The notes under the pieces were generated by a model, which saw nothing but the letters and a program-made list of their open reading frames with translations, was not told the DNA's origin and did no database searches. This document shows positions 8,857 to 16,367 of a stretch of 64,000 nucleotides of DNA, in pieces. The DNA is taken from positions 62,001-126,000 of the forward strand of contig NZ_JAASHM010000005.1 of NCBI RefSeq assembly GCF_019734195.1, read 5' to 3'. A program made the position numbers and the translations under genes. Source of the DNA: Clostridium sp. K13. Lineage in GTDB: Bacteria > Bacillota > Clostridia > Clostridiales > Clostridiaceae. The first letter of the stretch is position 1; the number at the start of each line of letters is the position of its first letter.

Positions 8857-9450
8857 TTACTTTAATTCAGAATGGCTTGAAATTATATTATTAACTATTC
8901 CATAATCTAAAGCTTCTTCTGAACTTAACCAATAATTTCTATCTGTATCTTTATTAACCTTTTCTATAGGCTGACCAGTAGATTCACTTATAATATTATT
9001 AATTCTTTTACGAACTCTCAATATTTCTTTAGCTTCAATTCCTATATCTGTTGCTTGACCGTTAAAGCCACCTAATGGCTGATGTATCATATATCTAGTA
9101 TTAGGAAGTGAGTATCTATTTTCTTTATCAGCTGCTAGATATATTGTTATTCCAGCGCTTGCAACCCAACCAGTTCCTATCATTATAATTTTAGGTTTAA
9201 CAAATTTAATCATATCATGTATTGTATCTCCAGATTCAACATGACCACCTTGACTATTTATAAAAATTTTAATTGGATCATTACTCATTTCTTCAAGAAT
9301 TAATAATTGAGTAGTAACTTTTTCAGCTAAAGCTTGATTGATTTCACCAGAAATAATTATTGTTCTTGATTTTAATAATTTTTCCATAGCTAAGTCAGAT
9401 AATGGTTTTGATTTCTCTTCTTTTTCATTTTCATTATTATAAATAAACAT
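8857..9450 (-). CDS. clpP: ClpP-family serine protease (second-type paralogue)
   Basis: This 197-residue protein has the ClpP fold and triad: Ser99 in GWVASAG, His123 in MIHQPLGG and Asp168 in KDTDRNYWLS. ClpP forms a barrel peptidase fed by Clp ATPases such as ClpX or ClpC. The sequence around Ser (GWVASAG, not GMAASMG) and the acidic N-terminus differ from the housekeeping protein, and no clpX or tig lies beside it, so this is probably an additional paralogue. Start ATG 9450 follows AAGGAGG. It is transcribed away from the helicase gene. Confidence 0.85.
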   Translation of the reverse strand: MFIYNNENEKEEKSKPLSDLAMEKLLKSRTIIISGEINQALAEKVTTQLLILEEMSNDPIKIFINSQGGHVESGDTIHDMIKFVKPKIIMIGTGWVASAGITIYLAADKENRYSLPNTRYMIHQPLGGFNGQATDIGIEAKEILRVRKRINNIISESTGQPIEKVNKDTDRNYWLSSEEALDYGIVNNIISSHSELK

Positions 9451-9568
9451 TTCTTTTTCCTCCTTTATTTTATGAATATATTTCCTATTTAATATAATAA
9501 CACTAAATGTAAATAAATGGTATAAATAAAAAGTTAATGATATTAATAGAAAAATAGTATATACTTAT

Positions 9569-9629
9569 AAAAAGAAACGCTATATAGATGCTATTTTAGT
9601 GATTTAGCATTTAATAGTGTTTCTTTTTT
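9569..9629 (+). terminator. Terminator-like hairpin in the leader of the helicase gene
   Basis: AAAAAGAAACGCTAT and GATGCTA pair with TAGCATT and ATAGTGTTTCTTTTT around a short loop, with a T-run, 25 bp before the start codon. The only gene upstream (clpP) points the other way, so on this strand the hairpin can only act on transcripts of the helicase gene's own promoter. An attenuator is the likely reading. Confidence 0.6.
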
Positions 9630-9652
9630 ATTTCAATTACAAAGGAGAAAAT

Positions 9653-10936
9653 ATGTTATTTAAAGATTTAGATATAATAAAACCAATATTAAGAGCTGTG
9701 GAAGAGGCTGGATATGAACAACCTACAGAAATACAAGAAAACTCAATTCCAGTAGTATTAAAAGGAAAAGATATTTTAGGGTGTGCACAAACTGGAACAG
9801 GAAAAACAGCAGCATTTGCAATACCAATATTACAAAATATAGTTAGAGATAAAGAAAAAAATGATGAAAGAAATATAAAAGCTTTGATAGTTGCACCAAC
9901 AAGAGAATTAGCTATTCAAATTGAAGAAAATTTTGCTATGTATTCTAAGTATTTAGATATAAAAGATACAGTTATTTTTGGAGGAGTAAATCAAAGTTCA
10001 CAAGTTAGAAAAATTAAAGCTGGAGTAGATGTATTAATTGCAACACCAGGAAGACTTTTAGATTTATCTAACCAAAAGCATGTTGATTTAAAAAATGTAA
10101 AATATTTTGTACTTGATGAAGCTGATCGTATGCTTGATATGGGAATGATTCATGATGTGAAAAAAATAATATCTAGACTTCCTAAGGAAAGACAAAACTT
10201 ATTATTTTCAGCAACTATGCCTAAGGAAGTAATGAAGCTTGTTAATTCTATTTTAAAAAATCCTGTAAAAGTTGAAGTTCAACCAGTATCATCAACAGCC
10301 GAAATAATTTCACAAGGTGTATATCATGTTCCGAAGAAAAATAAAAAGTCATTACTTATACATTTATTAAAAGATGAAAGTATAAAATCTGTTATAGTAT
10401 TTTCAAGAACTAAGCATGGAGCAAATAAGATAGCAAAGGATCTTGAAAAGGCAGGAGTAGCTGCTGCAGCTATTCATGGTAATAAGTCACAAAATCAAAG
10501 ACAATTAGCTTTAAATAATTTTAAATAAGGAAATATAAGAGTTTTAGTTGCTACTGATATTGCAGCTAGAGGTATTGATATTGATGAATTATCTCATGTT
10601 ATAAATTATGATTTGCCAGATGTAGCAGAAACTTATGTACATAGAATTGGACGTACAGGAAGAGCAGGAGCTTCAGGTGTTGCAATAACTTTCTGTGATG
10701 AGGAAGAAAAAGCAATGTTTAGAAGTATTGAAAAAGTTATTGGAAAATCTATACCTGTATTAGCAGAAGAAGAGTACGAAATAATTCAGCCAGTAGTGCA
10801 GCCAGTTCAAAAGAAAAGTAATAATCAAGGTAATAAAAATAATAAAAATAGAAATTACAGAGGATATAGAGGAAATAATAGAGGAAGTAATAAGCCTAAG
10901 GGAAAAAGTAATAATAGAAAAGAAAATTCTAAATAA
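9653..10936 (+). pseudogene. DEAD-box RNA helicase interrupted by one in-frame TAA
   Basis: The frame encodes a 427-residue CshA/RhlE-like RNA helicase. Q motif, AQTGTGKT (45-52), PTRELA, TPGRLLD, DEAD (155-158), SAT (186-188) and the IV region are intact. Codon 292 (10526-10528) is TAA, where relatives have Glu or Lys, in the stretch [18 protein letters not shown]. After it the same frame continues without further stops through motif V ([10 protein letters not shown]), motif VI ([10 protein letters not shown]) and an Asn/Arg/Gly-rich tail of about 45 residues to 10936. The truncated product lacks motifs V and VI and should be inactive. The good conservation on both sides implies a recent mutation, a sequencing error or, less likely, readthrough. 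AAAGGAG precedes ATG 9653. Confidence 0.88.
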
Positions 10937-10982
10937 TTTAGAATTATGAAAACTGAACCGTATCATAAATAAATGAGGTTTT
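10929..10982. other. attL, left junction of the integrative element
   Basis: Host DNA after the helicase stop ends at AAAACT, then GA (10955-10956), then ACCGTATCATAAATAAAT and TGAGGTTTT (10974-10982). GAACC-N-TATCATAAATAAA recurs at 25606-25624 with one mismatch. The right half is complementary to the left half of the 25580 site, as expected for attP arms. Confidence 0.68.
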
Positions 10983-11087
10983 GGATAGAATTGGATATAT
11001 AAATGGACGATAGGTGTGCTTTAATTTTTGCAATGAAACTTACAAAAATCTAAAGTTTGAATTTTTGTTGGGTATTTTAATTTTATT

Positions 11088-11146
11088 TATAGATTCTTCA
11101 TTTTTCACTACTTGAGAAAATTAGAATTTGTTTTTCAGAATCTATA
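11088..11146. repeat. Inverted repeat upstream of the MFS leader promoter
   Basis: TATAGATTCT (11088-11097) and AGAATCTATA (11137-11146) are perfect complements 39 bp apart, ending just before the -35 box. It could be an operator or the end of an upstream transcript; it lacks a T-run. Confidence 0.45.
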
Positions 11147-11149
11147 GCA

Positions 11150-11178
11150 TTGAAAAAATTTTTATAATTATATATAAT
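11150..11178 (+). promoter_or_regulatory. Sigma-A promoter of the MFS leader
   Basis: TTGAAA (11150-11155), a 17-nt spacer and a perfect TATAAT (11173-11178). Transcription from here gives a leader of roughly 520 nt before the MFS start codon. Confidence 0.8.
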
Positions 11179-11232
11179 ATAATTATACTAAAATATAAGC
11201 ATAAAAAATATAAATGTAAAGGTGTTGTAAAT

Positions 11233-11259
11233 ATGCGCAAAGAGGTAATTTTTAATTAA
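11233..11259 (+). CDS. Leader peptide MRKEVIFN
   Basis: Eight codons (Met-Arg-Lys-Glu-Val-Ile-Phe-Asn) end in TAA. The ATG follows AAAGGTG at good distance and about 50 nt from the predicted transcript start. Position, size and the structured RNA with terminators that follows resemble leader peptides of drug-inducible resistance genes, in which a stalled ribosome changes the fold. Coding is inferred. Confidence 0.5.
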   Translation: MRKEVIFN

Positions 11260-11271
11260 ATTAACTGAATA

Positions 11272-11393
11272 AGGATTATTTTTAAAAGTATATGAAAAAT
11301 CTTGAATAACTCAAGGTTTATTTGTGGTAGAATCAATTATTGATAATATTGATATTACCATGTTTATTTGTGTACTCTAAAAATAATCAGTAT
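11272..11393 (+). promoter_or_regulatory. Structured leader RNA with alternative pairings
   Basis: GATTATTTTTA just after the leader peptide is complementary to TAAAAATAATC near 11383, a long-range stem. Between them lie the hairpins CTTGA-N5-TCAAG and ATCAATTATTGATAATATTGAT. The region ends 40 nt before the first terminator, so it could act as an antiterminator/anti-antiterminator switch. Confidence 0.45.
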
Positions 11394-11432
11394 TATAATG
11401 AGCATGTTACATCTTTATTTGCAGGATAGGAA

Positions 11433-11456
11433 AACCGTGTTCTAAACACGGTATTT
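11433..11456 (+). terminator. First leader terminator of the MFS gene
   Basis: ACCGTGTT-CTA-AACACGGT forms a perfect 8-bp stem followed by ATTTTTAT. It lies 250 nt upstream of the MFS gene and downstream of the leader promoter. Confidence 0.75.
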
Positions 11457-11576
11457 TTATGTCTATTTTTGCTATATATAGATATGGTATAAGATTTTAA
11501 TTTGAATAGCTTAATCATAAGTTATATAATTAAAGTTCTATATTTTATGTTTGTATTTAGGTTATATGATTATGAG

Positions 11577-11612
11577 GCTGTAAGTGAATTATGTTCATTT
11601 ACAGCTTTTTTT
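11577..11612 (+). terminator. Second leader terminator of the MFS gene
   Basis: GCTGTAAGTGAA pairs with TTCATTTACAGC around a 5-nt loop and ends in seven Ts. It lies 20 nt before a small coding frame that overlaps the MFS gene. Confidence 0.82.
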
Positions 11613-11631
11613 GTTTAAGGAGATTATTTTG

Positions 11632-11715
11632 ATGATTTATATATTTAAATATGAAGATTATGAAAAACAAACAAATTTTTTAAGAAATACTAGGATGGTG
11701 ATGATTAATGGTTAA
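11632..11715 (+). CDS. 27-residue peptide overlapping the MFS start
   Basis: ATG 11632 follows AAGGAGAT and encodes MIYIFKYEDYEKQTNFLRNT plus seven residues. The stop TAA (11713-11715) lies 5 nt inside the MFS gene in another frame, so translation of the peptide should deliver ribosomes to the MFS start. It is charged and aromatic-rich, without a membrane segment. No family is recognised. Confidence 0.55.
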   Translation: MIYIFKYEDYEKQTNFLRNTRMVMING

Positions 11716-12934
11716 TAAACTTTCAGCATATAAAACTTATTTATTATTTTCAGCTATTACAGCAATGTGTTTTTCGTTAGTAGCTACAGTTATGATAGTG
11801 TATCACATTGAAATAGTTCATTTAAATCCACTTCAGCTTATACTTGTTGGAACTACTTTGGAATTAGCATGCTTTATATTTGAAATTCCTACAGGTATAG
11901 TTGCAGATGTGTATAGTCGTAAACTATCTATTGTTATTGGGGGAGTTTTAACAGGAGTGGGATTTATTTTAGAAGGTTCTATTTCTAGTTTTATTTTCGT
12001 ACTTGTAGCACAGATTGTATGGGGATTAGGGTCTACTTTTATCAGTGGCTCGCTTGAAGCTTGGATTGCGGAAGAAGAGAAGAATAAAGATTTAGATGAA
12101 ATTTATATAAAGGGAGCACAAGCAGGGCAGATAGGAGCATTTATTGGAATAGTACTAAGCACTGTAATAGCTAATTTCTCTGTAAGGCTTCCTATTATAG
12201 TTAGTGGAGTTTTATTTATAATTCTTGCATTATTTTTATGGTTATATATGCCAGAAAATAATTTTAAACCATCTGCTCCTGGGGATTTAAATACATTCAA
12301 AAAGATGGTATATACATTTAAATCTGGTCTTAAATTTGTAAAAAGTAAATCTATAATTATGATTTTACTTGCAGTAACTTTATTTTATGGATTATCAAGT
12401 GAAGGTTATGATAGACTTTCTAATGCGCATTTTTTACAAGATACTACACTTCCTAAACTTGGAAACCTTAGTTCAGTGACTTGGTTTGGAATTTTTGGAA
12501 TTTTAGGAATGATATTGAGCTTCATAGTAATGCATTTTATGGCAAAGAATCTTAAGAATGAGGATAATAGGAAAAATGGAAAACTATTATTATGCATAAA
12601 TATACTTTATATATCGTCTATGTTGATATTTGCTCTTACAAGAAACTTTAGTTTAATGTTAATAGCTTATTTGGCAACAAATACCTTTAGAATTATAAAT
12701 GAACCTATATTCAGTGCGTGGTTAAATGGGCATATAGATGATAATTCTAGAGCTACTGTGCTTTCTATAAATGGACAAATGAATTCCTTAGGTCAAATTT
12801 TAGGTGGACCGATTATAGGAATCATAGCTACAAATATTTCAGTAAGTATTGGTATAGTATGTACTTCATTATTAGTAGCACCAGTATTAGTGTTATATAT
12901 TATTTCTATGATAATGGATAAAAAAATATCATAA
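11708..12934 (+). CDS. MFS drug-efflux-type transporter
   Basis: This is a 408-residue major facilitator protein with about 12 membrane segments. The loop after segment 2 carries the MFS motif A variant GIVADVYSRKLS (near residue 68), and segment 4/5 has WGLGSTFISGSLEAWIAEE, as in the DHA3-like group of proton-driven efflux pumps for macrolides, tetracycline and similar drugs. The substrate cannot be assigned. The start is coupled to a 27-residue reading frame, and the leader has a small peptide gene, alternative RNA stems and two terminators, which suggests induction by a ribosome-targeting compound. It lies just inside the left end of the integrative element, as cargo. A terminator follows at 13098. 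Confidence 0.8.
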   Translation: MVNKLSAYKTYLLFSAITAMCFSLVATVMIVYHIEIVHLNPLQLILVGTTLELACFIFEIPTGIVADVYSRKLSIVIGGVLTGVGFILEGSISSFIFVLVAQIVWGLGSTFISGSLEAWIAEEEKNKDLDEIYIKGAQAGQIGAFIGIVLSTVIANFSVRLPIIVSGVLFIILALFLWLYMPENNFKPSAPGDLNTFKKMVYTFKSGLKFVKSKSIIMILLAVTLFYGLSSEGYDRLSNAHFLQDTTLPKLGNLSSVTWFGIFGILGMILSFIVMHFMAKNLKNEDNRKNGKLLLCINILYISSMLIFALTRNFSLMLIAYLATNTFRIINEPIFSAWLNGHIDDNSRATVLSINGQMNSLGQILGGPIIGIIATNISVSIGIVCTSLLVAPVLVLYIISMIMDKKIS

Positions 12935-13097
12935 ATATAAGGGATTAAAAATGAAGATAATTTGATTGAACAATACAAGAAGGTTCGTAAATTTTTTGTA
13001 GAAATCTTCAAAAACACTTTTAAATTACAATATTAGAATTAGGTTAATTACTGTATTAAAAGATAAATTAAATATATATTATTAACTTAGAAAAACA

Positions 13098-13137
13098 AAC
13101 TTTTACTTGTATTTATGTATACAAGTAAAAGTTTTTT
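13098..13137 (+). terminator. Terminator after the MFS gene
   Basis: A 14-bp perfect stem (ACTTTTACTTGTA with its complement) with a 6-nt loop is followed by TTTTTT. It is only 27 bp before the next start codon, so it could also attenuate that gene. Confidence 0.85.
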
Positions 13138-13163
13138 ACTTTCTTAGAAGGGAGAAATTTATA

Positions 13164-13493
13164 ATGAAAAAGGTTTATTTAAAAAATCAATTAAAAGGAT
13201 ATCCTATAGAAGTAATCAGTAATGTTTTAGACGTCATTAATGTATTAGGTGAAAATTATGGAGCTAATAGAGATATAGAGAAAGATTTAGGAGGATATAT
13301 AGTTATAGCAGAAAATATCGTTGTTATCGAAATGTTAAAGAAAGATAAGTTACAAGGTTTAATACCAGAATATACTGATATTATTGAATGTAAGGAAGGA
13401 GTTAATTGGACTTCTTCCTTATTTTTGCTTTCAAGTGATTATGCAATTGTAGTAGTAACAACAGAAGAACTTTCTAAGTTCCTATTAGAATAA
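13164..13493 (+). CDS. Hypothetical protein of the integrative element
   Basis: This 109-residue soluble protein starts MKKVYLKNQLKGYPIEVISN after GAAGGGAG. It alternates predicted strands and helices (IVIAENIVVIEMLKK, YAIVVVTTEELSKFL) and has no Cys-rich or membrane segment. I do not recognise a family. It is 17 bp upstream of a gene with an ATGTGA start and the two probably form an operon that ends at 13860. Confidence 0.65.
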   Translation: MKKVYLKNQLKGYPIEVISNVLDVINVLGENYGANRDIEKDLGGYIVIAENIVVIEMLKKDKLQGLIPEYTDIIECKEGVNWTSSLFLLSSDYAIVVVTTEELSKFLLE

Positions 13494-13510
13494 ATGGAGG
13501 TTAATTTAAT

Positions 13511-13819
13511 GTGAGTAAGAATATAAAAGAGGATAAGATAATCAAGGAAACTAAGTATTGTAAGATAATAAATCAAGGAAAAGTTGGAGAGGGAGAGTAC
13601 ACATACTCAATAGAGAAAATCTACATCAAGGAGCTAAAGAGAGATGAAGTAAGATTCTGTGTCTACAAGGCAACTAGAAGAGGTGATGAGACATACATTC
13701 CAAGAAGTCTTGATGTAACAGAACTAGAGCTAATAGAGTTAATAAAAGAATCAATAAGAGAAAAAGTATTTTCAGAAGGATTCATTGAAATGTTAAAACA
13801 AGAAATAAACCAAATCTAA
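13511..13819 (+). CDS. Hypothetical protein with an ATGTGA-overlapped GTG start
   Basis: This is a 102-residue charged protein rich in Lys and Glu, with a central beta-rich part (GEYTYSIEKIYI, EVRFCVYKATRRG) and a C-terminal helix. No family is recognised. GTG 13511 is the only start that fits; it overlaps an ATG two bases upstream that is followed at once by TGA (ATGTGA), and GGAGG lies 8 nt before that ATG. The same arrangement appears at 18463. A terminator follows directly. Confidence 0.65.
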   Translation: MSKNIKEDKIIKETKYCKIINQGKVGEGEYTYSIEKIYIKELKRDEVRFCVYKATRRGDETYIPRSLDVTELELIELIKESIREKVFSEGFIEMLKQEINQI

Positions 13820-13860
13820 AAAGTCTTAATTGCTATAAGAATAGTGATTAAGACTTTTTA
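13818..13860 (+). terminator. Terminator after the two-gene unit
   Basis: AAAAAGTCTTAAT pairs with ATTAAGACTTTTT over a 16-nt loop; the stem starts inside the stop codon. Confidence 0.85.
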
Positions 13861-13894
13861 CATTTAAATAAAAGTATAGAAAGAGAGAGTATAA

Positions 13895-14521
13895 ATGTTT
13901 AATAAAGATAATGTGTTCATTGCAGTTAATGAAGAAGTTTCTTCAATAATTCAGCAGTATATAATAAGAGAAATTAAGAAGGTATTGGATAAATACAAGA
14001 GTATAACAACAGAAGAAATAAGTAGTATAGAAAAATTAATAAATAGTATAAGCAATGAAGAGTTAAAGGAGGAATTCCTAAATGATTGGAGGATGTCAGT
14101 AAAGATAGCAAAAGAAATTGGAGAAAATGAAGTTGATGACAGGATAATTTCTATGTACCAAAATCTAAAAGGTAATGGATTAGAAGAATTATCAATAGGT
14201 CATGTTATTAATTGGTGTAATGAGTTAGATGAACAAGGTTATGTAATGATTGATGATTATAGCATAATTTATAAAAGTTCAGCTAATCTAAAAGATATTG
14301 CAATAGAATTATTAGATGATATGCTTGATGATGCAATTCATGTTGATGCCTTAATAGATAAGGACTCACTAGTTGAATATTGGATAGATCAAACAAGTAA
14401 AGAAGAGGTAATAGATGACTTAATTAGAGGAAATAATATTGAAGAGCTATTAGGGCTTGTTCCAGAAACAGTATATGAAGATGAATATAATAAATATTTA
14501 TATTCTGAAATAGATTGTTAA
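13895..14521 (+). CDS. Acidic hypothetical protein
   Basis: This 208-residue protein is strongly acidic and mostly helical, especially residues 130-208 (DDMLDDAIHVDALIDKDS, EEVIDDLIRGNNIEELLG). Such charge is typical of DNA-mimic proteins including anti-restriction proteins, but I see no sequence match to ArdA or similar families, so function stays open. It shares the opening MFNK-N with the DUF960 protein downstream. ATG 13895 follows AGAGAGAG. It has its own terminator at 14522. Confidence 0.65.
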   Translation: MFNKDNVFIAVNEEVSSIIQQYIIREIKKVLDKYKSITTEEISSIEKLINSISNEELKEEFLNDWRMSVKIAKEIGENEVDDRIISMYQNLKGNGLEELSIGHVINWCNELDEQGYVMIDDYSIIYKSSANLKDIAIELLDDMLDDAIHVDALIDKDSLVEYWIDQTSKEEVIDDLIRGNNIEELLGLVPETVYEDEYNKYLYSEIDC

Positions 14522-14559
14522 GAGGTTATATCTTAGTTAATAAGGTATAGCCTTTTTTA
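14522..14559 (+). terminator. Terminator after the acidic protein gene
   Basis: AGGTTATATCTTA pairs imperfectly with TAAGGTATAGCCT, followed by TTTTT. Confidence 0.7.
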
Positions 14560-14604
14560 CTTTTAGATAAAGATGAAAGGCTAATAATAAGGAGATAAAA
14601 GAAT

Positions 14605-14913
14605 ATGTTTAATAAAAATAATAGGTATATGACGAGAGGGATTAAAGAAACATTGGATATTTCATTACAGATGATGTTATGGAAAATGGTTGATGATTTA
14701 AAAGAAAGCAAAGAAATAGAGTTAGATTATCTACAAGTATTTAAGATAAGAAGAAGTAATGAAGAATTAATAATAGATCATACACAAGAAGTATCAGAAT
14801 ATAAGAAAATCTATACATTTAATAAGTTAAGTAGCTTAGTAGAAGAAGATTTAAAAATATTCATAATTGATGAGAATGATTATAATATCATGCTTTTAGC
14901 AGAAGAGTATTGA
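14605..14913 (+). CDS. DUF960 domain protein
   Basis: This 102-residue protein matches the DUF960 pattern along its length: MFNKNNRYMTRGIKETLDIS at the start, LQMMLWKMVDDLK, DYLQVFKI, HTQEVSEYKKIY and the C-terminal MLLAEEY. DUF960 proteins are small, of unknown function, and frequent on plasmids and integrative elements of Firmicutes. AAGGAGAT precedes the ATG. A 27-residue hydrophobic peptide gene follows 57 bp later. Confidence 0.8.
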   Translation: MFNKNNRYMTRGIKETLDISLQMMLWKMVDDLKESKEIELDYLQVFKIRRSNEELIIDHTQEVSEYKKIYTFNKLSSLVEEDLKIFIIDENDYNIMLLAEEY

Positions 14914-14970
14914 TTAAAAAGTAATGATAAATGAAGATTGTAATAATTTAAGAAATAGGAGGAGAAAGTC

Positions 14971-15054
14971 ATGGATATAGTAACAGTAATAAAGGTACTT
15001 GGAACAGTATTAACAGTTGTGGCAACTTCAATAGAAGCAACAACTAAGAAGTAG
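14971..15054 (+). CDS. 27-residue hydrophobic peptide
   Basis: ATG 14971 follows a near-perfect AGGAGGAG site at ideal spacing. The product starts MDIVTVIKVLGTVLTVVATS and ends EATTKK: one short membrane-spanning segment with a Lys tail. That shape is shared by type I toxins and small stress peptides, but no antisense antitoxin was identified. A perfect hairpin follows at 15068-15108. Confidence 0.6.
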   Translation: MDIVTVIKVLGTVLTVVATSIEATTKK

Positions 15055-15067
15055 TATGAAATAAGGT

Positions 15068-15108
15068 ATCATCACAATTAATAAGAATAATAAATTAATT
15101 GTGATGAT
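15068..15108 (+). terminator. Hairpin after the hydrophobic peptide gene
   Basis: ATCATCACAATTAAT and its exact complement form a 15-bp stem with an 11-nt loop. The T-run after it is weak (ATTATAAC), so termination is uncertain. Confidence 0.6.
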
Positions 15109-15154
15109 ATTATAACAATAAGCTAATTTTTTTTATAACAATAATAAACTACTA

Positions 15155-15206
15155 GAAAATATCGTTGTAATAGTAGTGTCGATGTAACGATAGTGACGAT
15201 ATTTTC
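15155..15206 (+). repeat. Hairpin repeat G, copy 1
   Basis: GAAAATATCGT (15155-15165) and ACGATATTTTC (15196-15206) are perfect arms. Copies 2 and 3 of this hairpin type are at 21860 and 22422. Confidence 0.6.
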
Positions 15207-15311
15207 AGTAAGAATAAGATTGAGGAGAAAGAATAGAAGAAGTCTAAGTAAAGATGTAATTTATCTTGAACGTAGAGTAAATAGAAAAACTGTAACTACA
15301 ATCAATCTAAG

Positions 15312-15372
15312 TACATCTAAAAAGCAACGTTAACACATCAGAAAACAGATATTTTAGAAAATGTGAATAAAT
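15312..15372 (+). repeat. Diverged direct repeat, copy 1
   Basis: A 60-bp segment containing TAAAAAGCAAC, AGAAAACAGA and AGAAAATG-N-GAATAAAT in that order; it recurs at 16224-16283 at roughly 80-85% identity by eye. An ATGTAGC-N-ATA element follows this copy and precedes the other. Confidence 0.6.
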
Positions 15373-16223
15373 GTAGCCATAGGAATGAAAAACTGCGAAG
15401 AGAGGATAAATTGAATGTTTTCTAAATAAGATGGTAAGCAATAAAGATAAATCAGTAAATAATAGCTTCATAACTATACAAGCTAGGATAACAAGTCATG
15501 AAAGACTATGAGGTGTTGAAGTCATAGGAAATCCTAGGCTCAATAATTCCACTTGAAATCAAGGATAAGTCATAACATATAATATGTACAGGAAAAATCT
15601 AAATTCACTCAAAAATAAAAAGAATTGAAATGATAAAACATAAAAATAATGAAACTTGGAACTAGGGAATAGGAACTAAGGACTTGGGACTTGGAAAGAG
15701 TAACGGGGGGATAGGGGGGCTAAAGCCTTATAATGAAATAAGAATTGAAATAGATTAATAAAAATCTATTTCAATAAAAAATAAAAATAAATAATAAGAA
15801 TAAATATAATAAATAAAAATGATAGGAATAAGTATATAATAATAAAATTACAATAATAAGATAATTAAGAATGATACAAGATAAAGATAATTAATAAAGA
15901 AATTTCAATAATATCAAGTAATAATTAATGACTATAACAATTAAAGTTACTGATAATAAAGAAGATATAAAGTGATAAGAAATAGATACAATAAGATAAA
16001 GAAAATCTAATCAATATATAATGATATAATTAAGATAATATAACAACAAAAGTAATTAATTAAGAATATATAATAACTATATCAATTCATATAAATAAAA
16101 TTAAGAATGTCTAACCAATTACAATAGATAATAAAATAATAATAAAGAAATAGATATACCAATAAAAGAATTATATATAATAATAAGAGTAGATAAAAAT
16201 GTAATGTAGCAATAAAAGAGAAA

Positions 16224-16283
16224 TACATTAAAAAGCAACAATAACATACTAGAAAACAGAGATTTAAGAAAATGAGAATAAAT
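16224..16283 (+). repeat. Diverged direct repeat, copy 2
   Basis: Second copy of the segment at 15312-15372, with the same order of TAAAAAGCAAC, AGAAAACAGA and GAATAAAT blocks. Confidence 0.6.
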
Positions 16284-16367
16284 AATAACACTCAAAATAA
16301 AAACAACAAAGAAATAGTAAATCAACCGTTTTAATTGATGTAGTCAAATATATATTATAAATCTGAT

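Noticed and set aside
10613-10936. Separate 107-codon gene starting inside the helicase frame
   Set aside because: It is the same frame as the helicase after the TAA, begins at a TTG without ribosome site and carries helicase motif VI; it is the rest of the broken gene.
10520-10936. Alternative genetic code or general stop recoding in this organism
   Set aside because: All other genes end normally at TAA, TAG or TGA; only the helicase and one element gene carry internal stops, so mutation is the simpler reading.
12935-13097. Gene remnant after the MFS gene (frame reading NLIEQYKKVRKFF)
   Set aside because: About 28 codons, no start and no recognisable family; too little to support a pseudogene.
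13895-14521. ArdA-type anti-restriction protein
   Set aside because: Only the acidity fits; none of the family's sequence blocks are recognisable.
16082-16325. Two reverse-strand hydrophobic reading frames
   Set aside because: They are low-complexity (Leu/Tyr/Phe runs) complements of A-rich DNA and have no ribosome site.
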